From: Pseudomonas karstica
GTDB taxonomy: Bacteria; Pseudomonadota; Gammaproteobacteria; Pseudomonadales; Pseudomonadaceae
Length of the DNA: 64,000 bases
Assembly: GCF_009707515.1 (NCBI RefSeq)
Contig: NZ_WLYI01000002.1
Coordinates: 238,892-302,891 of the forward strand
Direction of reading: 5' to 3'
Shown here: in pieces, positions 38,097 through 46,278 of the stretch
How positions within the stretch are numbered: the first letter of the stretch is position 1
Layout of the letters: every line of letters starts with the position of its first letter
Position numbers and translations under genes: made by a program
Notes under the pieces: model-generated
What the model saw: only the letters and a program-made list of their open reading frames with translations
Databases searched by the model: none
Told to the model about the DNA's origin: nothing

Positions 38097-39665
38097 CTAT
38101 CGAACCTGCGCATTCAAGGGAACCAGGCGAACCTGGGTCACCCGCCGCTCTTCCACCGCCACCACCGTCAGGCGCCAGCCTTCATGATCGAGACTGTCGC
38201 CCACCACCGGCAAACGGTCCAGCAAGCTCATGACCAAGCCGGCCAAGGTCTGGTAATCCTCAGTCTCCACGGCCCTGAAGCCGGTACGCTGGCGAATCAG
38301 GTTGAGATTCAGGGCCCCGCCGACCTTGAAGCCACCCTCCTCTTCAACCATATCCGGGCCCTCGATTTCACTCGCATCGGGCAATTCACCGGCGATGGAT
38401 TCGAGGATGTCGGTCATGCTCAACACCCCCATGAAGTCGCCAAATTCGTTGATCACGAAGGCGATATGGGTCGACTCCTGGCGCATCTGCTCCAGAGCGT
38501 TAAGAATCGAGAAACTCTCCAGCAGATTGACCGCCCGGCGTGCCAGATGCTCAAGGTTGGGCTCGTTGCCGCCCAAGTATTCCTTGAGCAGTTCTTTCTT
38601 GTGCACGAAGCCCAACGGCTCGTCGATCGCGCCATTGCGGATCAGCGGCAGCCGCGAGTAGGACGAATGCATCAACTTCAGGCGGATCGTATCGGCATCG
38701 TCCGCCAGATCGATAGTGTCGACATGGGCGCGCGGGGTCATCAGGCTGCGGATCGGCCGCTCGGCCAATTGCAGCACGCCACTGATCATCACCCGCTCGC
38801 GACGGTCGAACAGCGGGCCTTGGTTGGTATCCGTTTCACCCAGCAAGTCAGCCACTTCTTCACCCACTTCCTCCACCGCCAGGGTCCGACCGCCCAACAA
38901 ACGCATCACCGCATGAGCCGTGCGCTCACGTATCGGCCGCGCGCCCTGGACAGACTTCTTGCGACGGGCCCGGGCGATCTGGTTGAACACTTCGATCAGG
39001 ATCGAGAAACCAATGGCCGCGTACAGGTAACCCTTGGGAATATGGAAGCCCAGGCCTTCGGCAGTCAGGGCGAAACCGATCATCATCAAAAAGCCCAGGC
39101 ACAGCATGATCACCGTCGGGTGCGCATTGACGAAGCGGGTCAGCGGCTTGCTGGCGATAATCATCAGGCCGATGGAAATGATCACGGCAATCATCATCAC
39201 CGCCAGTTCGTCCACCATGCCCACAGCGGTGATCACCGCATCAAGGGAGAACACCGCATCCAGCACAACGATCTGCGCCACGATGGGCCAGAACATTGCG
39301 TAGGCGGCATTGCCGGTGCGCTGGCTGATGTGTCCTTCAAGGCGCTCATGCAATTCCATAGTGGCCTTGAACAGCAGGAACACACCCCCGAACAACATGA
39401 TCAAGTCACGACCGGAGAAGCTCTTGTCGAACACCTCGAACAACGGTTGGGTCAGGGTCACCAGCCAGGAGATACTCGCCAGCAGGCCCAGGCGCATCAA
39501 CAATGCCAGGGACAGGCCGATCAGCCGCGCACGGTCGCGCTGCTCCGGCGGCAATTTGTCCGCCAGGATCGCGATAAACACCAGGTTGTCGATACCCAGA
39601 ACCAACTCCAGCACAATCAAGGTCAACAGCCCGAGCCAGGCCGTTGGATCCGCTAACCATTCCAT
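38097..39665 (-). CDS. TerC-family membrane protein with CBS and CorC/HlyC domains
   Basis: A 522-residue inner-membrane protein. Residues 1-230 hold seven spans of the TerC family with the two acidic motifs ([12 protein letters not shown] at about 18-29 and [17 protein letters not shown] at about 133-149). Two CBS domains follow (about 300-425, [12 protein letters not shown] and [11 protein letters not shown]) and a CorC_HlyC domain closes the protein (about 440-520). It is of the YoaE/YegH type. TerC proteins are linked to manganese or calcium export; a metal transport role is likely but unproven. The start follows GAGAAACTGAT. It is a single-gene unit. Confidence 0.9.
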   Translation of the reverse strand: MEWLADPTAWLGLLTLIVLELVLGIDNLVFIAILADKLPPEQRDRARLIGLSLALLMRLGLLASISWLVTLTQPLFEVFDKSFSGRDLIMLFGGVFLLFKATMELHERLEGHISQRTGNAAYAMFWPIVAQIVVLDAVFSLDAVITAVGMVDELAVMMIAVIISIGLMIIASKPLTRFVNAHPTVIMLCLGFLMMIGFALTAEGLGFHIPKGYLYAAIGFSILIEVFNQIARARRKKSVQGARPIRERTAHAVMRLLGGRTLAVEEVGEEVADLLGETDTNQGPLFDRRERVMISGVLQLAERPIRSLMTPRAHVDTIDLADDADTIRLKLMHSSYSRLPLIRNGAIDEPLGFVHKKELLKEYLGGNEPNLEHLARRAVNLLESFSILNALEQMRQESTHIAFVINEFGDFMGVLSMTDILESIAGELPDASEIEGPDMVEEEGGFKVGGALNLNLIRQRTGFRAVETEDYQTLAGLVMSLLDRLPVVGDSLDHEGWRLTVVAVEERRVTQVRLVPLNAQVR

Positions 39666-39677
39666 ATCAGTTTCTCT

Positions 39678-39821
39678 TTAAAAAATTTCAGAATGCCGGG
39701 CACGGCAAGGCACGGCCAGAAGACCGGAAAAGGTTAGCAGTCGAAATACGGGATGTTTCAGCGGGAACAACAGCACCTGTCTTGGGGAAAGACGACTGGG
39801 AGGCTCCGAGAGGGTGTTCAT
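39678..39821 (-). CDS. Putative 47-residue peptide upstream of the TerC gene
   Basis: A minus-strand frame starting MNTLSEPPSRLSPRQVLLF with a hydrophobic middle (HPVFRLLTFSGLLAVPC) and a basic end. It stops 13 bp before the TerC-type start. The ribosome site (AGGAT) is weak. It could be a leader peptide or a chance frame; no family is recognised. The surrounding 39666-39961 gap also holds a GTTACAAATTTTGTAA-type palindrome near 39890. Confidence 0.25.
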   Translation of the reverse strand: MNTLSEPPSRLSPRQVLLFPLKHPVFRLLTFSGLLAVPCRARHSEIF

Positions 39822-39922
39822 GCAAATCCTGTAGCGGAAAAAGGATTTGAATCGTACAACTGAAAGCCAAATTTCCTACAACGCAAAACCATTACAAAAT
39901 TTGTAACAAGCCCACACCGCTT

Positions 39923-39953
39923 GATCGTTCCCACGCACTGCGCGGGAACGATC
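39923..39953. terminator. Hairpin of the CGTTCCCACGC repeat family
   Basis: GATCGTTCCC and GGGAACGATC arms surround ACGCACTGCGC. It lies 9 bp past the stop of the SorC-type regulator and could serve as its terminator while belonging to the dispersed repeat family. Confidence 0.6.
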
Positions 39954-39961
39954 GCGTCGTG

Positions 39962-40966
39962 TCAGCTTTTTCGGGTCGCGTCGTCGAGGGCCAGGATGGT
40001 ATGAGCATTGGTCACTGTGGTCGCCAGGGTATTGACCACACCGGAGCGCAGCGCCCCAAGGGTCGCCGCCGCCTTGGTGTTTTCACTGGCAATCGCCACC
40101 ACATCGGGAATCCGAAACAGCTCCTGCACGGTCAAGCCGATCACCCGACCCTGGATGGCATTGACCGCCGGCTGGCCGTGGATATCAATGAAGTCATAAC
40201 CCATCATGTCACCCACCGTACCGGACAACCGGGCCTGGGCAATTTCCTGGGGTGAGAACCAACCCATGCGCACCATGTTGCTGTTTTCGCTCATGTCGCC
40301 AATGCCGATCAACGCCATGTCGGCGCGGCGAGCGCGGTCCAGGGTAGAACGCACGGTGTCGTTGCTGATCAGCACCCCACGCAGCTCCGGGTTGGCCACC
40401 AGGGCCGGGGCATACAGGCTTTCACTCTCCCCCCCAAAACGCAGGGCCAGGCGTCGGCAAATATGGTCGGGGTTCATATATTCGCCAGCCTTGAGCGAAC
40501 CGCCGATAGCGCAGACAAAGGTGCAGTTGCGGATCACCGGTAAAAACACGTTGTCGGCAACCGCGCCCACATTACGGCCCATACCGACCGCGACAATCAT
40601 GCCGTCGCTCAACGTCTTGTTCAGGTAGTTGGCCACCAGGCTGGCGACGGCCGAGCGCTGGGTATCGGGGTCGCTGTGGTCCACTGCGATCAACGCACGA
40701 TCCAGCTGGAAGCGCTCTACCAGCGCCTGTTCCAGCTCGTTATTCATCGCCGGATGCTGCAGCACCCGCACCTCGACAATCCCTTCATCCCGTGCGCGCT
40801 TGAGCAGACGGCTGACCTTGGCCCGGGACAGGTCGAAACGCTTGGCGATGGCTTCCTGAGTGACGTTCTCAAGGTAATAGAGCATCGCCACTTCGGTCAT
40901 CCGATCGATATCGCTGGCAATGCGCTGGGTACTGTCACTCATGGGCACGGGCTTCCGTTTCGGCAT
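39962..40966 (-). CDS. SorC-family sugar-responsive transcriptional regulator
   Basis: A 334-residue regulator of the SorC/DeoR-like type. The HTH (about 40-65) reads VTQEAIAKRFDLSRAKVSRLLKRA; the rest is the sugar-phosphate-binding NagB-like domain (GRNVGAVADNV, GRVIGLTVQELFRIPDVVAIASENTKAAAT). The start could be 40966 or a Met at 40942; both keep the whole HTH. It is the distal gene of a two-gene unit with the RpiB-like isomerase, divergent from the importer operon. Effectors of this family are usually phosphorylated intermediates of the pathway controlled. The two similar boxes at 41512 and 41660 are its probable operators. Confidence 0.9.
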   Translation of the reverse strand: MPKRKPVPMSDSTQRIASDIDRMTEVAMLYYLENVTQEAIAKRFDLSRAKVSRLLKRARDEGIVEVRVLQHPAMNNELEQALVERFQLDRALIAVDHSDPDTQRSAVASLVANYLNKTLSDGMIVAVGMGRNVGAVADNVFLPVIRNCTFVCAIGGSLKAGEYMNPDHICRRLALRFGGESESLYAPALVANPELRGVLISNDTVRSTLDRARRADMALIGIGDMSENSNMVRMGWFSPQEIAQARLSGTVGDMMGYDFIDIHGQPAVNAIQGRVIGLTVQELFRIPDVVAIASENTKAAATLGALRSGVVNTLATTVTNAHTILALDDATRKS

Positions 40967-41005
40967 CAAAGACACATTCTCCCGACTATAGCCCTGTCCC
41001 GTCCA

Positions 41006-41467
41006 CTATTGATGCCCGTCACGCTCGATCGCAGTGATGCGATCAACCTTGGCCCCGGAGCGCGCCGCTTCGAACTCCGATTCCAGGAACGATTTGACGA
41101 TGCTTTTCGCCAGTTCCACACCGACCACCCGCGCCCCAATGGACAGGATCTGCGCATCGTTGCTCTTGCGCGCCCGCTCCGCCGAATAGGTGTCATGGGC
41201 CTGGGCCGCACGAATCCCCAAAACCTTGTTGGCGGAAATGGCCATGCCAATCCCCGTGCCACACACCAACACCCCCAGCCGTTGCTGCCCGGCATTGATC
41301 GCCTTGGCCACCACCAGGGCGATATCCGGGTAGAGCACCGGCGCCGTGGAATAAGTGCCGAAGTCAGTCACCACATACCCCAACGCTTCGATATGGCACC
41401 TCAACAGTTCTTTGAGCTCGTAACCTGCTTCATCGCATCCGATAGCCACCGGGAAAGGTGTGTTCAT
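41006..41467 (-). CDS. RpiB/LacAB-family isomerase, probable D-erythrulose-4-phosphate isomerase
   Basis: A 153-residue sugar-phosphate isomerase. It begins with the phosphate-site strand VAIGCDEAGYELK (about 7-19), holds the active-site Cys in LGVLVCGTGIGMAISANK (about 64-81) and ARKSNDAQILSIGARVVG. RpiB relatives interconvert ribulose/ribose 5-phosphate, allose/allulose 6-phosphate or erythrulose 4-phosphate/erythrose 4-phosphate. The DhaK/DhaL-type kinase and tetritol-type dehydrogenases of the divergent operon favour the last reaction (DerI/EryI-like). It is transcribed away from the importer genes. Confidence 0.82.
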   Translation of the reverse strand: MNTPFPVAIGCDEAGYELKELLRCHIEALGYVVTDFGTYSTAPVLYPDIALVVAKAINAGQQRLGVLVCGTGIGMAISANKVLGIRAAQAHDTYSAERARKSNDAQILSIGARVVGVELAKSIVKSFLESEFEAARSGAKVDRITAIERDGHQ

Positions 41468-41511
41468 GGCGTTTGGCTCCGCTGCAGTGGCCTTACTTAA
41501 GGCCGATCATT

Positions 41512-41540
41512 TGATCATTCAATGAAATTTCTATCAGTCA
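41512..41540 (-). promoter_or_regulatory. Operator-like box at the isomerase/regulator promoter
   Basis: Read on the minus strand: TGACTGATAGAAATTTCATT then GAATGATCA. It matches the box at 41660-41696 on the other strand in almost every position through TGACTGAT-N-AATTTCATT and ends in the same TGATCA. It lies 45 bp upstream of the isomerase start. Confidence 0.7.
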
Positions 41541-41659
41541 TTTCTCAAACATTCACTCCTTCCTGTCAAGCAAGATTTAACTGACCCAGCAGTCAACCCC
41601 CTATAAAAGGGCAAAGACCTAGGAAAAAGGCGCTTTTACATCTTTTCCATGAAAGAGAT

Positions 41660-41696
41660 TGACTGATCAGAATTTCATTTGATACACATATGATCA
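41660..41696 (+). promoter_or_regulatory. Operator-like box and promoter of the tetritol-type operon
   Basis: TGACTGATCAGAATTTCATT then TGATACACATATGATCA, the mirror copy of the 41512-41540 box. It overlaps a sigma-70-like promoter: TTGACT (41659-41664), 16 bp, GATACA (41681-41686). The pair of boxes in the divergent region suggests one regulator, most likely the SorC-type protein, controlling both directions. Confidence 0.7.
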
Positions 41697-41750
41697 CAGC
41701 AACACATGACTGCGCCCCCTAATAAGAACTCACAGCACGAGGACACGCCG

Positions 41751-43238
41751 ATGGTCACGCCATTACTGCTCCAGGCTGAACACGTCGCCAAGGCTTACGC
41801 CGGGATTCCTGCCCTGCGTGACGGGCGCCTCTCTCTGCGAGCCGGCAGCGTGCACGCTTTGTGCGGCGGCAATGGGGCAGGCAAATCGACTTTCCTGAGC
41901 ATCCTGATGGGCATCACCCAGCGTGATGCCGGCAGCATCTTGCTCAACGGCTCGCCAGTGCACTTTCATCGGCCCAGTGAAGCCCTGGCGGCGGGGGTCG
42001 CGATGATCACCCAGGAACTGGAACCGATTCCCTACATGACCGTCGCCGAAAACATCTGGCTGGGCCGTGAACCGCGCCGCGCCGGCTGTATTGTCGACAA
42101 CAAGGCATTGAATCGGCGCACTCGCGAGCTGCTCGAGAGCCTGGAGTTCGACGTGGACGCCACCAGCCCCATGCACCGCCTGAGCGTGGCGCAGATCCAA
42201 CTGGTGGAGATTGCCAAAGCATTCAGCCATGACTGCCAAGTGATGATCATGGACGAGCCCACCTCCGCCATTGGCGAGCGCGAAGCACAAACCCTATTCA
42301 AAGCCATCCGTCGCCTCACGGCCCGTGGCGCCGGCATTGTCTACGTGTCCCATCGCCTCAGCGAACTGGCGCACATTGCCGACGACTACAGCATCTTTCG
42401 CGACGGCGCCTTCGTTGAAACCGGGCGCATGGCCGATATTGACCGTGCGCATCTGGTGCGCGGCATCGTTGGCCAGGAACTCACTCGCATCGACCATAAG
42501 GTCGGCCGCGAGTGCGCCGCCGAGTGCTGCCTGGATGTCGACAGCCTGAGCCGCACCGGAGAGTTCCAGGACATCAGCCTGCAACTGCGCCAGGGCGAAA
42601 TTCTCGGCATCTATGGGCTGATGGGTTCAGGTCGCAGCGAGTTCCTCAACTGCATTTACGGCCTGACCACCCCCGACTCCGGCAGCGTCACCCTGCAAGG
42701 CAAACCCATGCCCGTAGGCCTGCCCAAGGCGACCATCCGCGCCGGCATGTCCCTGGTCACCGAAGACCGTAAAGACAGCGGCCTGGTGCTCAGCTCCAGC
42801 ATCCTCTCCAACATCGCGCTGTCGGCCTACAAACAGCTGTCGAATTGGTCACTGATCAATGCGCGCAAGGAAAACCAACTGGCCCAGGACATGGTCAAGC
42901 GCCTGCAGATCAAGACCACCTCCCTGGAACTGCCAGTGGAGTCCATGAGCGGCGGCAACCAACAGAAAGTGGTGCTTGCCAAATGCCTGTCGACCCAGCC
43001 GATCTGCCTGCTCTGCGATGAGCCGACCCGAGGCATTGATGAAGGCGCCAAGCAGGAGATCTATCACCTGCTGGACCAGTTCGTGCGCGCCGGCGGCGCA
43101 GCCATCGTGGTGTCGTCGGAAGCCCCCGAGCTGCTGCATCTGAGCGATCGCATCGCTGTATTCAAGGGCGGACGACTGGTCACCATCAGCACTGACACCG
43201 CCCTTTCCCAGGAAGCCTTGTTGAGTCTTGCCTCATGA
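41751..43238 (+). CDS. Ribose-type sugar ABC importer, fused ATPase (RbsA-like)
   Basis: A 495-residue ATPase with two nucleotide-binding domains. NBD1 has Walker A GGNGAGKST (about 38-46), LSVAQIQLVEIAKA as signature and MIMDEPTSAIGE. NBD2 has a degenerate Walker A (GLMGSGRSEFL) and intact signature MSGGNQQKVVLAK, as in all RbsA/MglA/XylG proteins. The start at 41751 follows GAGGACAC; an in-frame ATG at 41706 lacks a ribosome site. It overlaps the permease gene by 4 bp. The cluster suggests a tetritol or tetrulose as cargo. Confidence 0.93.
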   Translation: MVTPLLLQAEHVAKAYAGIPALRDGRLSLRAGSVHALCGGNGAGKSTFLSILMGITQRDAGSILLNGSPVHFHRPSEALAAGVAMITQELEPIPYMTVAENIWLGREPRRAGCIVDNKALNRRTRELLESLEFDVDATSPMHRLSVAQIQLVEIAKAFSHDCQVMIMDEPTSAIGEREAQTLFKAIRRLTARGAGIVYVSHRLSELAHIADDYSIFRDGAFVETGRMADIDRAHLVRGIVGQELTRIDHKVGRECAAECCLDVDSLSRTGEFQDISLQLRQGEILGIYGLMGSGRSEFLNCIYGLTTPDSGSVTLQGKPMPVGLPKATIRAGMSLVTEDRKDSGLVLSSSILSNIALSAYKQLSNWSLINARKENQLAQDMVKRLQIKTTSLELPVESMSGGNQQKVVLAKCLSTQPICLLCDEPTRGIDEGAKQEIYHLLDQFVRAGGAAIVVSSEAPELLHLSDRIAVFKGGRLVTISTDTALSQEALLSLAS

Positions 43239-44224
43239 ATGCCAAAACACTTTCTACACCCGCCGCCACCCCCGTAACAGCTGCGCCCCGCAGCCGCCTG
43301 CGTCTTTCCCTCGACCGTTTCGGCCTGCCGCTGGTGTTTATCCTGCTGTGCGTGGTGATGGCCTTTGCCAGCGAATACTTCATGACCTGGCGCAACTGGA
43401 TGGACATCCTGCGCCAGACTTCCATCAACGGCATCCTGGCCGTGGGCATGACCTACGTGATCTTGACCAAGGGCATCGACCTGTCGGTGGGATCGATCCT
43501 GGCCTTTGCCGGGTTGTGCAGCGCGTTGGTGGCCACCCAAGGCTACGGCCTGCTGGCGGCGGTCAGCGCCGGGATGTTTGCCGGAGCCATGCTCGGGGTG
43601 GTCAACGGGTTCATGGTCGCCAACCTGTCGATACCGCCCTTTGTTGCCACTCTCGGCATGCTCAGCGTCGCCCGGGGCATGACCTTCATCCTCAACGACG
43701 GCAGCCCGGTCACCGACCTGCCCCCGGCCTACCTGGCCCTGGGTATCGGCAAGCTCGGGCCGATTGGCGTGCCGATCATCATCTTCGCCGTGGTCGCGCT
43801 GATTTTCTGGATGGTGCTGCGCTACACCACCTATGGCCGCTATGTGTATGCGGTAGGCGGCAACGAGAAGAGCGCACGCACCTCGGGGATCGGCGTGCGC
43901 AAGGTGATGTTTTCGGTGTACGTGGTGTCTGGGATGCTCGCCGGATTGGCCGGCGTGGTGTTGTCGGCACGCACCACCTCTGCCCTGCCCCAGGCCGGTA
44001 TGTCTTACGAACTGGACGCTATCGCCGCCGTGGTGATTGGCGGCACCAGCCTCTCCGGTGGTACCGGCAGTATTGTCGGCACGTTGTTCGGCGCCCTGCT
44101 GATCGGGGTGATCAACAACGGCCTGAACCTGCTCGGCGTGTCCTCCTATTACCAGCAGGTCGCCAAGGGCCTGATCATCGTGCTCGCAGTACTGATTGAC
44201 GTGTGGCGCAAGAAAAAACGCTAG
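43235..44224 (+). CDS. Ribose-type sugar ABC importer, permease (RbsC-like)
   Basis: A 329-residue inner-membrane permease of the BPD_transp_2 family with 8-10 spans. Typical motifs are ILRQTSINGILAVGMTYVILTKGIDLSVGSILAF (in part, residues 70-103), ANLSIPPFVATLGMLSVARG, and the cytoplasmic GGNEKSARTSGI loop that contacts the ATPase, then AVVIGGTSLSGGTGSIVGTL. It forms the channel with a second copy of itself. It lies in the operon between ATPase and binding protein; 53 bp separate it from the latter. Confidence 0.94.
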   Translation: MNAKTLSTPAATPVTAAPRSRLRLSLDRFGLPLVFILLCVVMAFASEYFMTWRNWMDILRQTSINGILAVGMTYVILTKGIDLSVGSILAFAGLCSALVATQGYGLLAAVSAGMFAGAMLGVVNGFMVANLSIPPFVATLGMLSVARGMTFILNDGSPVTDLPPAYLALGIGKLGPIGVPIIIFAVVALIFWMVLRYTTYGRYVYAVGGNEKSARTSGIGVRKVMFSVYVVSGMLAGLAGVVLSARTTSALPQAGMSYELDAIAAVVIGGTSLSGGTGSIVGTLFGALLIGVINNGLNLLGVSSYYQQVAKGLIIVLAVLIDVWRKKKR

Positions 44225-44277
44225 TCCCTTTTTCTCGAAAATGAACGACTGACTACAACAATAACGGAGTTCTCATC

Positions 44278-45285
44278 ATGAAATTCGGTACGACTTTAGC
44301 CGCCGTCGCGGCGCTCTCCCTGCTCGCCAGCAGCATCACCCTCGCCGCCGAGGGCAAGACCTACAAGATCGGCGCCGCCGTCTACGGTCTCAAGGGCCAG
44401 TTCATGCAGAACTGGGTCCGCGAGCTGAAGGAACACCCGGCGGTCAAGGACGGCACCGTGAAGTTGACCGTATTCGACGGCAACTACGATGCACTGACCC
44501 AGAACAACCAGATCGAAAACATGGTCACCCAACACTACGACGCCATCCTCTTTGTGCCGATCGACACCAAGGCCGGCGTTGGCACCGTGAAGCAGGCTAT
44601 GGCCAACGATGTGGTCGTCATTGCATCCAACGCCAAGGTGGCCGACGCCGAGGTGCCTTATGTAGGTAACGACGACGTGGAAGGCGGCCGGCTCCAGGCC
44701 CAGGCCATGGTCGACAAGATCAAGGGCCGCGGCAATGTGGTGATCATCCAGGGCCCGATCGGTCAGTCGGCACAGATCGACCGCGAAAAAGGTGAGATGG
44801 AAGTGCTCGACAAGCACCCTGACATCAAAATCATCGAGAAGAAGACCGCCAACTGGGACCGCGCCCAGGCACTGACCTTGACGGAAGACTGGCTGAACGC
44901 CCACCCCAAAGGCATCAACGGAGTCATTGCACAGAACGACGATATGGCCCTCGGTGCTGTGCAGGCGTTGAAGTCCCATGGGCTGTCCTCCAAGGATGTT
45001 CCCGTCACCTCCATCGATGGCATGCCGGATGCGATCCAGGCGGCAAAAAAAGATGAAGTCACCACTTTCCTGCAAGACGCCCAGGCCCAATCCCAAGGCG
45101 CCCTCGACGTAGCCCTGCGTGCATTGGCCGGCAAGGATTACAAACCGCAGTCAGTGATCTGGGAGCGTTACGCCAAGGACGTGAAATGGGGCGACGGTAC
45201 CGACAAGAACTACATCCTGCCATGGGTGCCCGTGACCAATGCCAATGCGGATGCGCTGTATCAGCAAGTCAGTGGCACCAAGTAG
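44278..45285 (+). CDS. Ribose-type sugar ABC importer, periplasmic binding protein
   Basis: A 335-residue periplasmic-binding-protein-type-1 receptor (RbsB-like, Peripla_BP_4). The signal peptide is residues 1-23 (cleavage after TLAA). Sugar-contact segments include KGQFMQNWVRELKE, FVPIDTKAGVG, YVGNDDVEGG, IIQGPIGQSAQIDREKGEME, AQNDDMALGAVQAL and TSIDGMPDAIQA. Known tetritol pathways in actinobacteria were found through binding proteins of this fold. RBS ACGGAG lies before the ATG. A long palindromic repeat follows the stop. Confidence 0.93.
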   Translation: MKFGTTLAAVAALSLLASSITLAAEGKTYKIGAAVYGLKGQFMQNWVRELKEHPAVKDGTVKLTVFDGNYDALTQNNQIENMVTQHYDAILFVPIDTKAGVGTVKQAMANDVVVIASNAKVADAEVPYVGNDDVEGGRLQAQAMVDKIKGRGNVVIIQGPIGQSAQIDREKGEMEVLDKHPDIKIIEKKTANWDRAQALTLTEDWLNAHPKGINGVIAQNDDMALGAVQALKSHGLSSKDVPVTSIDGMPDAIQAAKKDEVTTFLQDAQAQSQGALDVALRALAGKDYKPQSVIWERYAKDVKWGDGTDKNYILPWVPVTNANADALYQQVSGTK

Positions 45286-45323
45286 TACACAGTCAAAATG
45301 TGGCAGCGCCGGTGCGACGGCGG

Positions 45324-45427
45324 TTGTAGCCGCTGCCGAGGCACGAGGCTGCGATGCGTGTCCGCAGGACCGCCCCTGGGGCCGCTGCGCAGCCCATCGC
45401 AGCCTCGTGCCTCGGCAGCGGCTACAA
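45324..45427. repeat. Long palindromic repeat (about 104 bp), copy 2
   Basis: Arms TTGTAGCCGCTGCCGAGGCACGAGG... and CCTCGTGCCTCGGCAGCGGCTACAA are nearly perfect complements. It matches copy 1 at 30344. It stands between the binding-protein gene and the dehydrogenase gene inside one operon, where such a fold could dampen read-through or protect the upstream mRNA. Confidence 0.88.
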
Positions 45428-45432
45428 ATGCC

Positions 45433-45456
45433 TTCGCGAGCAAGCCCGCTCCCACC
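45433..45456. repeat. Single REP sequence
   Basis: TTCGCGAGCAAGCCCGCTCC (then CACC) is a lone REP of the GAGCAAGC-GCTCC type, next to the 104-bp palindrome and 38 bp before the SDR start. Confidence 0.75.
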
Positions 45457-45494
45457 ATTTGATCTCCACCGCGTTCAACATTGGAGTCACTCAC

Positions 45495-46250
45495 ATGTCT
45501 GGATTCTGGAATCAGGCCTTCGACCTCACCGGCCGTTGCGCCGTGATCACCGGCGGGGCCGCCGGAATCGGCCTGGCCTGTGCCAGCCTGCTGGTGGAAC
45601 GCGGGGCACGGGTCGCCCTGCTCGACCGTGACCCGGCCGTGGTCGATGTCGCTGCCAGCCTCGGCGCCGGCAACATCGGCATTGCACTGGACCTGCGCCA
45701 ACTCGATCAGGTTCAGAGCACTGTCGACTACGTCTTCGATCACTTCAAACGCCTGGACTATCTGGTCAACAGTGCCGGCGTCGCCCGGCTGGACAAGGCT
45801 TTGGATGTGACCGAAAACGCCTGGGACACTACCCTCGACATCAACCTCAAGGCCAGTTTTTTCGTGGCCCAGGCTTGTGCACGGCACATGCTTGCCCAAG
45901 GCGCTGGACGCATCATCAACCTCGCCTCCCAGGCGGCGGTGATCGGCCTGGACCGCCACGTAGCCTATTGCGCAAGCAAGGCGGCCATCGTCGGCATGAC
46001 CAAGGTCCTGGCCATGGAATGGGCACCTCAGATCAACGTCAACGCCATCTCCCCCACTATCGTTGAAACCGCCCTGGGCAAGAAAGCCTGGGCTGGCGAG
46101 TTGGGTGAACGGGCCAAATTGCAGATCCCGGCGGGCCGCTTTGCCCAGCCGGAAGAAATCGCCGGGCTGGCGTTGTACCTGCTCAGCGATGCCGCAAAGA
46201 TGATCACCGGAGAAAACGTGGTGATCGACGGCGGCTACAGCATTCAGTAA
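45495..46250 (+). CDS. Short-chain dehydrogenase, probable D-threitol (tetritol) dehydrogenase
   Basis: A classical SDR of 251 residues, oxidising a polyol to a ketose with NAD+. Rossmann motif TGGAAGIGLACA (about 21-32), NSAGVA (about 94-99), catalytic Ser in NLASQAA and Tyr-x3-Lys in YCASKAA (about 158-164), ending ITGENVVIDGGYSIQ. Relatives in sugar-alcohol clusters act on threitol, xylitol or similar. Next to a zinc dehydrogenase and DhaK/DhaL-type kinase, a DthD-like step (D-threitol to D-erythrulose) is proposed. The ATG at 45495 follows TTGGAG by 9 bp. Confidence 0.85.
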   Translation: MSGFWNQAFDLTGRCAVITGGAAGIGLACASLLVERGARVALLDRDPAVVDVAASLGAGNIGIALDLRQLDQVQSTVDYVFDHFKRLDYLVNSAGVARLDKALDVTENAWDTTLDINLKASFFVAQACARHMLAQGAGRIINLASQAAVIGLDRHVAYCASKAAIVGMTKVLAMEWAPQINVNAISPTIVETALGKKAWAGELGERAKLQIPAGRFAQPEEIAGLALYLLSDAAKMITGENVVIDGGYSIQ

Positions 46251-46278
46251 TTCATCTTTTGTCGTGAGGTTTATCGTC

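Noticed and set aside
37344..39656. Long plus-strand open frame across the PhzF-like and TerC genes
   Set aside because: His/Gln-rich shadow of two well-supported minus-strand genes, with no domain and no ribosome site.
39666..39961. Manganese (yybP-ykoY) riboswitch before the TerC-type gene
   Set aside because: The conserved GGGGAGUAG and matching second-loop sequences are not found on the minus strand in this interval.
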